Of a stretch of 64,000 nt of DNA, positions 9,218-16,474 are shown in pieces. Positions within the stretch are counted from its first letter, which is position 1. The number at the start of each line of letters is the position of its first letter. The position numbers and the translations under genes are program-made. The stretch covers positions 1,675,001-1,739,000 of the forward strand of contig NZ_CP033043.1 in assembly GCF_003667825.1 (NCBI RefSeq), in the 5' to 3' direction. The notes below the pieces were generated by a model. The model was not told the DNA's origin. It ran no database searches and worked only from the letters and a program-made list of their open reading frames with translations. The stretch is from Metabacillus litoralis. GTDB taxonomy: Bacteria; Bacillota; Bacilli; Bacillales; Bacillaceae.

Positions 9218-10216
9218 TTAGATAATAATCCCTAGTTTATCGATGGCATTTTTATAATAGAGTTTCTCTTTTTCATCATCTGTAAGTGGGACATTTGCAA
9301 GAAACTCCATCATATCTGGAAGCGACTCATACGGATAATCACTGCCAAACAATATATTGTCTATACCCAGAACATTTTTTGTGCAAGCAAAAGCTTCTTT
9401 ACACATATTCCCACTAGTCGTTACCATAATATTGTTTTTAAAATAGTAGCTTGCTTCTTCCTTACATTTGATTTGCGGATTAGGAAGAAAATTTAATCGA
9501 TTATCCATTCGTTCTAGCAGAAACGGAATCCCTTCCCCAAGATGACCTAGTACAACTTTTAAATTTGGTAATTCGTCAAAAAGACCTGAAACAATCATTT
9601 TCGTGATGGTAATCATCGTATCTAATGTAAAACCTAGACCTGGTCCAGCTACGGTAAAGCCATATCCATCAGTTCTGCCTCCATTTGGCAGCTGCGGATG
9701 TAAATATACATAAACACCAAGCTCCACTGCTTTCCTGAAAATTGGACGGTACAGTTCTTCATCAGGAGACGTTTCACCATAATTAGAATGAGTGTGCCAG
9801 CAAACAAATCCATATTCCTTCACACATCTTTCTAATTCAGTACAGGCCGCTACAGGATCTTTTACCGGTAAAACGGCACTTCCTAAATATTGAGTTGGAT
9901 AGTTTTTGATAACTTCTGCTAGGGCATCATTTGCCTTTTGGCATAGGAAAATGCTCTCTTCTATATCAAGTTGCTCTAGCCCTGGTGAGCTGCTTAATAC
10001 TGCCATATCTATTCCTTGTTCTTTCATTAGCTGGCTCCGCTTTTCTGCTACCTCTAATAGCTGAGGTAATAATATATTCTGCGGCATTGTTATTCCTTCC
10101 GACCAAGTTAGGACCTTGCTTGTTGGATCATATAATGGAGGTTGGTTCCTTTTTATTAAAGCATCAATAAAGCTTTGGTCATAAAAGTGATTCTCAAAAT
10201 CTATTTTTCTCATCAT
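9218..10216 (-). CDS. Amidohydrolase-2 family decarboxylase (aromatic acid decarboxylase type)
   Basis: The 332-residue protein is a metal-dependent TIM-barrel enzyme of the ACMSD / gamma-resorcylate decarboxylase family. The first metal motif is E8-N9-H10, the E-x-H form of gamma-resorcylate and 5-carboxyvanillate decarboxylases, not the H-x-H of ACMSD. Other expected ligands are seen in YLHPQLP (mid-protein His), GHLGEG and FGSDYPYE (C-terminal Asp). Such enzymes remove CO2 from hydroxybenzoates. Beside an aromatic-acid permease and a phloroglucinol-type pathway, a good guess for the substrate is 2,4,6-trihydroxybenzoate, giving phloroglucinol. Start at ATG 10216, 6 bases after GGAG. A lactonase-type role remains possible. 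Confidence 0.75.
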   Translation of the reverse strand: MMRKIDFENHFYDQSFIDALIKRNQPPLYDPTSKVLTWSEGITMPQNILLPQLLEVAEKRSQLMKEQGIDMAVLSSSPGLEQLDIEESIFLCQKANDALAEVIKNYPTQYLGSAVLPVKDPVAACTELERCVKEYGFVCWHTHSNYGETSPDEELYRPIFRKAVELGVYVYLHPQLPNGGRTDGYGFTVAGPGLGFTLDTMITITKMIVSGLFDELPNLKVVLGHLGEGIPFLLERMDNRLNFLPNPQIKCKEEASYYFKNNIMVTTSGNMCKEAFACTKNVLGIDNILFGSDYPYESLPDMMEFLANVPLTDDEKEKLYYKNAIDKLGIII

Positions 10217-10311
10217 TTTGCTCTCCTTTAATAAAAATGTAATCTACTTATTGATGTAAGCCCTTTCAATATAATATATAGCCATTGATTATTTTGAAGA
10301 AAGGTGTCATA

Positions 10312-10410
10312 TTATGATTTCTTTTTCGCTTTATGTGAAAAGTAAAACGCACAAACTGCATAAGCCAACATAACTCCTACTATTCCTAACATCCATACTA
10401 GTTCACCCAT
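10312..10410 (-). CDS. Tiny symporter-associated membrane protein (32 aa)
   Basis: The frame encodes MGELVWMLGIVGVM followed by more hydrophobic residues and a basic tail (KAKKKS). That is a single membrane helix with the positive end inside. It overlaps the 3' end of the preceding 40-aa gene by 8 bases, with GGTGAGA before its start. Proteins of this size and form are known as small accessory subunits of Na+/solute symporters. Its place right after the SSS symporter gene fits that role. It is too short for standard gene callers. Function is inferred from size and position. Confidence 0.65.
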   Translation of the reverse strand: MGELVWMLGIVGVMLAYAVCAFYFSHKAKKKS

Positions 10411-10525
10411 CCATTCTCACCTTTTTCTGAACCTTCTTATCTACTAGAAAACCCACAATACTTGAGATTCCACAAATAATACAGATGATCACAGCCGTTT
10501 CTATCGTCGCTTCTACTAATAGCAT
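10403..10525 (-). CDS. Small single-helix membrane protein (40 aa) next to symporter
   Basis: The 40-residue product begins MLLVEATIETAVIICIICGI, one hydrophobic helix, and ends in a very basic tail (DKKVQKKVRMDG). An AGGAGGGAAGA ribosome site lies immediately upstream, and the gene follows the SSS symporter stop (10541) by 15 bases, so translation is likely coupled. Together with the overlapping 32-aa gene it forms a pair of micro-membrane proteins that may stabilise or tune the symporter. I know no experimentally defined family for this one. Confidence 0.6.
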   Translation of the reverse strand: MLLVEATIETAVIICIICGISSIVGFLVDKKVQKKVRMDG

Positions 10526-10540
10526 GTTCTTCCCTCCTAT

Positions 10541-12025
10541 TTAGGCAGTTTGCTCATCCAGCTTTTGACGCTCATGTTCTTGCATTTCTTTCTCCATTCT
10601 AAAAAAGCCAGGCTTTCCTTCCATAAAATAATGAAGAGCAGTACCCAAAACAATTGCCATAATGAATGTCACAACTGCGTTCTGTAAAAATTGTAAGTGA
10701 AGAACTTTAGGTAGAGCAGAAAATGACCATAGTAGGTTGATTACCCATGTAACCCCAAGAGTAATTCCCGCTGCTTTTGTGCTTCTTTTCCAGAACAGAG
10801 CATAAATAACAACCCAAAATACAGGAACAAGCCAACCAAACAACCACGTTACACCATTAATGATTTGTGGCAATGTAAAAGCGACAGCAACGGATATGAT
10901 TCCTAAGATCACAATCATGATACGAGCTAATTTAGTCGTCCTCTCTTCACTTAAATGAGGTTCATATAATCTTCCATATATATCTTTCACAAAAATTGTG
11001 GCTGGGGCCATTGCATTCATAGCAAAAGTAGAGAGTAATGCACCAAGGAAACTAGCTAACAACCAAGCTACTAACCATTCAGGCAAAAGTGTTACTAAAA
11101 GCATCGGTCCACCCATTTTGGGCCCATATGCAGCAAATTCTGGGATCGATTTTGCTGCTAATCCAACAAGAACGGCAAACACCCCAAACATTCCATTTAT
11201 CGGTGCAGCAATCCATAGTGTCTTTTTTACTACTTTTTCACTTTTAGCCGACATCGCTGTTTGTAATGCCATTTGACTGATTCCTTGAGCAAATGGAACC
11301 GCTATCATATTTGCTAATGCGAAAGTAAACCATATAGACGGATTTCCCATTATATTGACCATGAATTCTTGACCTTGAGTCAGTGTATGATAGTCAGAAA
11401 CCTCCTTCCACCCTTCTCCTGGTAAGGCAAATGTGAGATAAATAGCTGCAACAATTACCCCCAGATACATTACAATTGTATTGACTAGATTGACCCAACC
11501 AATTTCCTTCATTCCAGCAATGATTACGTATAATATCCCTAGGACAGCTCCTAATACCATCCCTTGACGAATCGACCAACCTGTCATGGCTGAAAAAGCA
11601 ATACCGATCGTTTGAGTTTCCATTGAAAGCAATCCAAAAATAGAACCAGCCATCACACAAGCAACGGCAATCCTCAGTCTTTTTCCTAAGAGCAATTCAA
11701 TTAGCTCTGGGACAGTCGAAATTTGCAATCTTCTTACCCATCTTCCAGTAGCTAAACAAATCACACATATTAATGCAACATGAGCAAACGAAAACCACAT
11801 ACTCGCCATTCCGATATTCCATGCCATCTCCATCAATCCAAATACATGAGCTGATCCTAAAACAGTTAAAGCGAATGTCACCCCAACGATTGCAGTTGGC
11901 AAATCCCGGTTTGATAGTAAAAAGGAATCCTTTTCTTTTTTCGAAACACGAGCTAAATACAATCCAATCCCAACTACTGAAAGTATTTCATATAAAAGAA
12001 CAACAACTAATACTGTATAGTTCAT
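10541..12025 (-). CDS. Sodium:solute symporter (SSS family)
   Basis: The 494-residue permease has about 13 predicted membrane helices and the SSS-family core, with the LGSAHVFGLMEMAW region in the second helix, the Na+-binding segment with LLSTFAMNAMAPATIFVKDIY, and a charged C-tail. It imports an organic solute with Na+. It is the sixth gene of the sigma-54 operon and lies after the BKACE gene; two very small membrane protein genes follow. ATG 12025 is preferred over 12031 because GGAGG is directly against the first ATG and correctly spaced for the second. Substrate is inferred to be the pathway substrate (phloroglucinol precursor or an intermediate). Confidence 0.85.
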   Translation of the reverse strand: MNYTVLVVVLLYEILSVVGIGLYLARVSKKEKDSFLLSNRDLPTAIVGVTFALTVLGSAHVFGLMEMAWNIGMASMWFSFAHVALICVICLATGRWVRRLQISTVPELIELLLGKRLRIAVACVMAGSIFGLLSMETQTIGIAFSAMTGWSIRQGMVLGAVLGILYVIIAGMKEIGWVNLVNTIVMYLGVIVAAIYLTFALPGEGWKEVSDYHTLTQGQEFMVNIMGNPSIWFTFALANMIAVPFAQGISQMALQTAMSAKSEKVVKKTLWIAAPINGMFGVFAVLVGLAAKSIPEFAAYGPKMGGPMLLVTLLPEWLVAWLLASFLGALLSTFAMNAMAPATIFVKDIYGRLYEPHLSEERTTKLARIMIVILGIISVAVAFTLPQIINGVTWLFGWLVPVFWVVIYALFWKRSTKAAGITLGVTWVINLLWSFSALPKVLHLQFLQNAVVTFIMAIVLGTALHYFMEGKPGFFRMEKEMQEHERQKLDEQTA

Positions 12026-12091
12026 TATCATTCCTCCAAATCGTACGAATGACGATCCTCTTCACCCAATGTAATGGTGGTCACAATGAAT

Positions 12092-12132
12092 GCCTCTTAG
12101 ACAACTAACGATGATGAGTCATACTAAGAGGC
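12092..12132 (-). other. Intra-operon stem-loop between BKACE and symporter genes
   Basis: GCCTCTTAG (12092-12100) pairs perfectly with CTAAGAGGC (12124-12132). There is no following T-run on the minus strand, so it is more likely an mRNA processing or stability element than a terminator. It would separate the enzyme genes from the transporter genes. Confidence 0.5.
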
Positions 12133-12157
12133 AATTGAAATCATTGTACCTTCTGTA

Positions 12158-13009
12158 TTATTGGTTCATATTTGATGGTATTTTAAGACCTAACATACTC
12201 CTTGCTTCATCTGGAGTAGCAATTTCCTTTCCAATTTCAGCTACTGTTCTTTTTGTTCTTTCTACAAACTCTACATTCGATTTCGCTAATCGCCCTTTAG
12301 CATAAAAAATATTATCCTCCATACCAACGCGTAAGTGTCCTCCTAATGCTAATGTCGCATAAAGAATTGGTAAATGTCCCTTCCCAATCCCAAACGCACT
12401 CCACGTCGATCCTTCAGGAATTAAGCTTTTTAAGAACACTAAATTCTCTACTGTTGCCGCCATTCCACCAGCAGCACCTAACACAAATTGAAAATGTAGG
12501 GGTGCCTTTAAAATTCCTTTTTTAAAATAATAGAGGGCATTATAAACCATTCCTGCATCAAAAATTTCAATTTCCGGCTTTACTTCATGTTCTTGCATGG
12601 TTTGCCCGAGTTTTTCTAAAAACTTAGGGCTATTTTCAAAAACAGTTGAGTGCTGCCAATTCATTGAACCACAATCAAACGATGCCATTTCGGGTTTTAA
12701 CTCAACAAAAGGCTTTATTCGAACATCGTCCATTAAGCCGATCCCACCAGATGTGGTCAAATTCAGCACGATATCACAACGTTCACGAATCAGCTTTACT
12801 GTTTTTTCAAACTTTTCAAAGCTCATCGATGCGTTTCCTTCATCGTCTCGAACATGAATATGTGCAATCGAAGCTCCTGCTTGATAACAAGCATAAACTT
12901 CATCTGCGATTTCCTCAGGCTGTAAAGGAACATATGGTGTTTCTTTTTTTGTTGGCCAAGCTCCAGTAGGCGCTACGGTTAAAATGACTTTTGACTCAAA
13001 CTCTCCCAA
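12158..13009 (-). CDS. BKACE-family beta-keto acid cleavage enzyme (candidate triacetate acetoacetate-lyase)
   Basis: The 283-residue protein belongs to the DUF849/BKACE family, Zn-dependent TIM-barrel enzymes that split a beta-keto acid using acetyl-CoA into acetoacetate and a new CoA ester. The Zn ligands H50-I-H52 in AHIHVRDDEG are present, as is VLGAAGGMAATVENL. Known members cleave 3-keto-5-aminohexanoate or dehydrocarnitine. Another, triacetate acetoacetate-lyase, ends the reductive phloroglucinol pathway. The company of an SDR, a hydroxyacyl dehydrogenase and a cyclase-family hydrolase favours the triacetate role. TTG 13009 follows GGTGGGG. Family sure; substrate inferred. Confidence 0.8.
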   Translation of the reverse strand: MGEFESKVILTVAPTGAWPTKKETPYVPLQPEEIADEVYACYQAGASIAHIHVRDDEGNASMSFEKFEKTVKLIRERCDIVLNLTTSGGIGLMDDVRIKPFVELKPEMASFDCGSMNWQHSTVFENSPKFLEKLGQTMQEHEVKPEIEIFDAGMVYNALYYFKKGILKAPLHFQFVLGAAGGMAATVENLVFLKSLIPEGSTWSAFGIGKGHLPILYATLALGGHLRVGMEDNIFYAKGRLAKSNVEFVERTKRTVAEIGKEIATPDEARSMLGLKIPSNMNQ

Positions 13010-13042
13010 TTTCTCTTCCCCACCTTTTATAGAAAATTTTTA

Positions 13043-13981
13043 TTAAAGAGCTCCGAATGGATAAACACGCTCTGGAGCATCATTTACATCATCTTCATCA
13101 ATTTCTGCCACACAGCGCACCATTGACCCATCACCTAACCACCAACGAATTGGGAAGGCCATGAATTTAAAGCGTTTGCCTACAACTTTATCTAGGTCAC
13201 CACCAAGGTTTTCGATCCCAACGATACCGTTTCCTAACATGAGTTTATGACACGGTTCCCAAGTTCCTTCTAAGCCATGTTCTTCAAGTTTGCCAAAGGC
13301 TTGCATATATTTTTCTTTTCCAAATGTTTCGATGTACGTTTCTTTGTTAAATTCAGCAAATGCCTCCATTCCAAATTGCTCAATGTATTCTTCTGTTATG
13401 GTTCTTCCCGAATAGCCATCAAGATTCATTGCAAGTGAACCTCCGTTTTTGCCCATAGTTGTATGAAGAGGATGATCAAGAGCTTGCATATCCATTGCCA
13501 CACATTTTGGTTGATATTTTTCAAACCATTCTCCAGCTTCTCTTCCAGTACCACAGGAATAATGATAGTATTCCTTGCTTTCATCAAATTTTAGGTGCAT
13601 CCCTGTTCGCAAACAAACTACCATTCCTTTAAGTTCTTCTGGTTTAATATTTGCTCGTTTGCATGCATCATCAAGATGTGATGCTTTGATTAGACCCCAA
13701 CGCTCTACCTGAATATCAAGACAAACAGCATCTCCATAATAAGCATCTAAAGGCATTTCATGGGTATAACGTGCACGTCTTCCGTCAAACTCGTATTCCA
13801 TCACATGACGCGGGGCATCTGCATGTGTACCACAATGCATGACAACATCTATTTTTTGAGTAAGTACTCCACTTTTTGAAAGGTTATGCATCGTGTCAAT
13901 TTTTGGCTTTGCAAAGTACGGCCATACCGGAATATCTGCATGAAAAGGATGACTTAAATCAACTAATACTTTTTTACCCAT
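13043..13981 (-). CDS. Metal-dependent cyclase-family hydrolase (candidate dihydrophloroglucinol cyclohydrolase)
   Basis: The 312-residue protein belongs to the cyclase family (PF04199), which includes kynurenine formamidase and ring-opening hydrolases. The metal-binding signature is complete: H49-C-G-T-H53-A-D55-A-P-R-H59. In this operon it may open the ring of dihydrophloroglucinol to 3-hydroxy-5-oxohexanoate, a step done by a Mn-dependent cyclohydrolase in phloroglucinol-degrading anaerobes. It is longer than formamidases (about 210 aa), with an inserted C-terminal region rich in aromatic and acidic residues. TTAGGAGG lies before ATG 13981. The family is sure and the reaction inferred. Confidence 0.78.
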   Translation of the reverse strand: MGKKVLVDLSHPFHADIPVWPYFAKPKIDTMHNLSKSGVLTQKIDVVMHCGTHADAPRHVMEYEFDGRRARYTHEMPLDAYYGDAVCLDIQVERWGLIKASHLDDACKRANIKPEELKGMVVCLRTGMHLKFDESKEYYHYSCGTGREAGEWFEKYQPKCVAMDMQALDHPLHTTMGKNGGSLAMNLDGYSGRTITEEYIEQFGMEAFAEFNKETYIETFGKEKYMQAFGKLEEHGLEGTWEPCHKLMLGNGIVGIENLGGDLDKVVGKRFKFMAFPIRWWLGDGSMVRCVAEIDEDDVNDAPERVYPFGAL

Positions 13982-14009
13982 TGTAAATTCCTCCTAAGTT
14001 TTCCTATTG

Positions 14010-14966
14010 TTAATTGTTTTTTATTGGTTTGTTGTGATTTCTTTTCTCTACATCTATTAAATAATGGTTTAACTTTCGCCTAGATTCTATCATTTCTTCC
14101 TTTGACCATTGCCGAAAGCCCATTCCGGACTTAAAACCAAGCTCTCCCTTTTCGACCATTTCTACTAATAATGGAGAAGGCTCTGTTGAATTTTCAAGAT
14201 GTTTTAGTAGATAATGATGAATGGCTAGGGTTAAATTGGTCCCAACCATATCCGCATTTTCAATAGGCCCCAGCACAGGAAGTCTCATCCCAAAACTATA
14301 TTTAATCGATTCATCAACAGTTATTGCATCAGCAATTCCATTTTCAACAATTGATATGGCTTCACGCCATAAGGCATGCTGCAACCGATTGGCAACAAAT
14401 CCTGGTACATCTTTATTCACCCGAATTGGATGTTTACCGACTGCATTTAAAATGTTAATCGTGCGCCCTATCACTTCTTCTGAAGTGTCCTCCGTACGCA
14501 CAACCTCTACTAACGGTATTAAAAACGCAGGATTCCAAAAATGAGTTCCTAGGATTCGGTTCTTTAATTTAGCTTTTTTAGCAATTTCTGTAATACTCAT
14601 AACTGATGTATTTGTTGCTAAAATAACATGAGGATCACAAATCCGATCCAATCTCTCAAAAAGAGTTTGTTTTAAGTTCATCTTTTCTGGAATGCACTCT
14701 ACAACTAAATCAGCATCTTCTATTGTTTTTTCCAAATCATTCGAGACCTGTATTCGCGCTAACGTATCTTGTGCTTTCTCTATCGAAAAAGACTCTCGAT
14801 CTACCAACATACGTAAATCTGAGTCTACTTTTTTTATAACCTCGGCCTCTGTATCTTCAACAGAATATATCGCAACAGCAACCCCATAGTTAGCAAATAC
14901 TTGTGCGATACCGGTTCCCATTAACCCTGAACCACAAATGGCGACTTTTCTAAAATTCGTATTCAA
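14010..14966 (-). CDS. 3-hydroxyacyl-CoA dehydrogenase-family enzyme (candidate 3-hydroxy-5-oxohexanoate dehydrogenase)
   Basis: The 318-residue NAD-dependent enzyme has an N-terminal Rossmann fold (CGSGLMGTGIAQVFANYG, residues about 10-27) and the C-terminal helical dimer domain of the 3-hydroxybutyryl-CoA dehydrogenase / L-carnitine dehydrogenase group. The catalytic His sits in ILGTHFWNPA. Enzymes of this group oxidise a beta-hydroxy group to a keto group. In the proposed pathway it would oxidise 3-hydroxy-5-oxohexanoate to triacetate, feeding the BKACE. TTG 14966 follows GGGGGGAA. An alternative reading is carnitine degradation, since carnitine dehydrogenase and BKACE also occur together, but the SDR and cyclase do not fit that. 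Confidence 0.8.
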   Translation of the reverse strand: MNTNFRKVAICGSGLMGTGIAQVFANYGVAVAIYSVEDTEAEVIKKVDSDLRMLVDRESFSIEKAQDTLARIQVSNDLEKTIEDADLVVECIPEKMNLKQTLFERLDRICDPHVILATNTSVMSITEIAKKAKLKNRILGTHFWNPAFLIPLVEVVRTEDTSEEVIGRTINILNAVGKHPIRVNKDVPGFVANRLQHALWREAISIVENGIADAITVDESIKYSFGMRLPVLGPIENADMVGTNLTLAIHHYLLKHLENSTEPSPLLVEMVEKGELGFKSGMGFRQWSKEEMIESRRKLNHYLIDVEKRNHNKPIKNN

Positions 14967-15000
14967 TCTGTTCCCCCCTTGGCCGATAGCCTCCTATTTT

Positions 15001-15783
15001 TTAACCAGCCAAGTATCCTCCGTCCACGTATATGGTTGTTCCTGTTATAAAGTTACTAGCAGATGAGGCTAAGAAATTGCATACTCCCACATAGTCCTCT
15101 GGTTCACCTAATCTTCCGATTGGAATTCGCGTCAGAAACTTCGTTCTTGCTGTGTCATCCGTAAACATCCACTCTGTTAGATCAGAACGGAAAACGGTTG
15201 GCCCTATGGCGTTCACATTAATTCTGTATTCTCCCCACTCACATGCCAGTGATTTTGCCATCAAATCAATTGCTGCCTTCGAAGGGCTGTATGCTGTATA
15301 ATTTTTCATACCAAGTTTTCCTCTAGTGGATGAGACAAGAATGACTTTTCCACCTCTGCCTTGGTCCTTTAATATTTGCCCGACCTTTTTACAGTACAAC
15401 CATGTCCCTTTAATGTTGGCATCCATTATTGCTTCCCATTCTTCAGTTGGCTGTTCTAAAATAGGCTTTGGATTATTCATTCCTGCCGCACAAAGTAAAA
15501 TGTCAATCCCACCAAATTCTTTAACCGTTGCAGCAACAACATGATCAACATCACTTTCTATTATTGGGTCCCCTATATGATAGGCACATTCTAGTCCTTG
15601 AGCTTTCATTTCATCATAAAGAGATTGAAGTTTAGACTGAGTTCTTGCTGTGAGCATCACCTTTGCACCAGCATAGGCAAAGCCCCATGCTGCAGCTTTT
15701 CCAAGTGCTCCAGTTGCACCTGTTACAATCGCAACCTTTCCTTTAATATCATAAAGATTATTCACAAAGTCTTGATTCACCAC
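15001..15783 (-). CDS. SDR-family oxidoreductase (candidate phloroglucinol reductase)
   Basis: This is a classical short-chain dehydrogenase/reductase of about 260 residues. It has TGATGALG for cofactor binding (near residue 21), the NADPH-favouring basic patch LTARTQSKL, the active-site Ser in LVSSTRGK and the Tyr-x-x-x-Lys motif in AYSPSKAA. Phloroglucinol reductase of anaerobes is an NADPH-dependent SDR, and this gene stands where that enzyme would be expected. The start is more likely GTG 15783 (AAAGGA eight bases upstream) than an ATG at 15792, which overlaps the ribosome site. It follows the cupin gene by 22 bases. Reaction inferred from context. Confidence 0.8.
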   Translation of the reverse strand: MVNQDFVNNLYDIKGKVAIVTGATGALGKAAAWGFAYAGAKVMLTARTQSKLQSLYDEMKAQGLECAYHIGDPIIESDVDHVVAATVKEFGGIDILLCAAGMNNPKPILEQPTEEWEAIMDANIKGTWLYCKKVGQILKDQGRGGKVILVSSTRGKLGMKNYTAYSPSKAAIDLMAKSLACEWGEYRINVNAIGPTVFRSDLTEWMFTDDTARTKFLTRIPIGRLGEPEDYVGVCNFLASSASNFITGTTIYVDGGYLAG

Positions 15784-15805
15784 AAAAATCATCCTTTATC
15801 AATTT

Positions 15806-16144
15806 TTAGTAATTAACAACCACCAGCATTGTGGCTGGTTCATTTGTTTCGTTAATAATCGACCTACCTTCAAAAGGTGGGATAAAGATGCTATCATATT
15901 TTTTTAAGACCACTCTCTCCGTCTTTGTTTCTATGACAACTTCCCCTTCTAACACCACATAGATTTTCTCACTTGGTGAATCTTCATAAGCATAGTCAGC
16001 TCCACCATTAGGAAGAAAATGAGTCATTCCCATCCAAAACTTAGTAGCCCCTGTTTCTTCCGTGCCGTGTAACTTTAAAGTGGAACAATCAAAATGTAAT
16101 AGTGCTTTATATGGATTTACTTCGCTGAATTTAACCGCTTTCAT
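15806..16144 (-). CDS. Small single-domain cupin, first gene of the sigma-54 operon
   Basis: The 112-residue protein is a single cupin beta-barrel (residues about 35-110) with the second cupin motif around PPFEGRSIINETNEPATML. In the first motif the usual metal-binding histidines are not obvious (YEDSPSEKIYVVLEGEV), so metal binding is doubtful. It may bind a small phenolic or act as an accessory protein. A very strong site, AAAGGAGGTG, supports ATG 16144 over an upstream GTG. It is the first gene after the sigma-54 promoter. Function unknown. Confidence 0.75.
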   Translation of the reverse strand: MKAVKFSEVNPYKALLHFDCSTLKLHGTEETGATKFWMGMTHFLPNGGADYAYEDSPSEKIYVVLEGEVVIETKTERVVLKKYDSIFIPPFEGRSIINETNEPATMLVVVNY

Positions 16145-16238
16145 TTCCTTCACCTCCTTTCAAGAACGATTTTCTATCTTTACCTACTTTGTAAGTACCG
16201 AACAAATAGAAGCAACATTCTCTTTACACTTTTAGTAA

Positions 16239-16254
16239 TGCAAGTTGCGTGCCA
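16239..16254 (-). promoter_or_regulatory. Sigma-54 (-24/-12) promoter
   Basis: On the minus strand TGGCACGCAACTTGCA matches the sigma-54 consensus TGGCACGN4TTGCW at every defined position, with the GG and GC doublets correctly spaced. The first gene starts about 95 bases downstream, and an AAA+ sigma-54 activator is encoded just upstream. This promoter should drive the whole operon down to 7727. Confidence 0.92.
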
Positions 16255-16354
16255 AATCGATATTTTATAAGTTGAAAATTTGTTAATCCCTTATCATTCA
16301 ATGTTTTAACCACCTTAAACTATGCTGAAAATAATTATGATTAAAAAATAAACC

Positions 16355-16372
16355 TGATACAAAAATGTATCA
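16355..16372. promoter_or_regulatory. Activator-binding palindrome, site 1
   Basis: TGATACAAAAATGTATCA is a perfect dyad (TGATACA/TGTATCA arms). It lies about 116 bases upstream of the centre of the sigma-54 promoter, a normal distance for an enhancer site. Confidence 0.8.
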
Positions 16373-16425
16373 GGTTCTTGTCTCTATTACTCTAGTATTA
16401 AGTATTTCTAGTATGTTCTTTTAAT

Positions 16426-16443
16426 TGATACATTTTTGTATCA
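16426..16443. promoter_or_regulatory. Activator-binding palindrome, site 2
   Basis: TGATACATTTTTGTATCA repeats the dyad of site 1 in the opposite orientation. Its centre lies 71 bases further upstream than site 1. Confidence 0.8.
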
Positions 16444-16445
16444 AC

Positions 16446-16463
16446 TGATACAAAAATGTATCA
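16446..16463. promoter_or_regulatory. Activator-binding palindrome, site 3
   Basis: TGATACAAAAATGTATCA, identical to site 1. Its centre is 20 bases from site 2, about two helical turns, so two activator dimers could bind side by side. It ends 12 bases from the stop codon of the activator gene. Confidence 0.8.
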
Positions 16464-16474
16464 CCCATTTAACT

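Noticed and set aside
12158..14966. L-carnitine degradation operon (hydroxyacyl dehydrogenase plus BKACE).
   Set aside because: The SDR, the cyclase-family hydrolase and the aromatic-acid decarboxylase and permease do not fit carnitine, and no thioesterase or betaine transporter is present. Kept only as an alternative.
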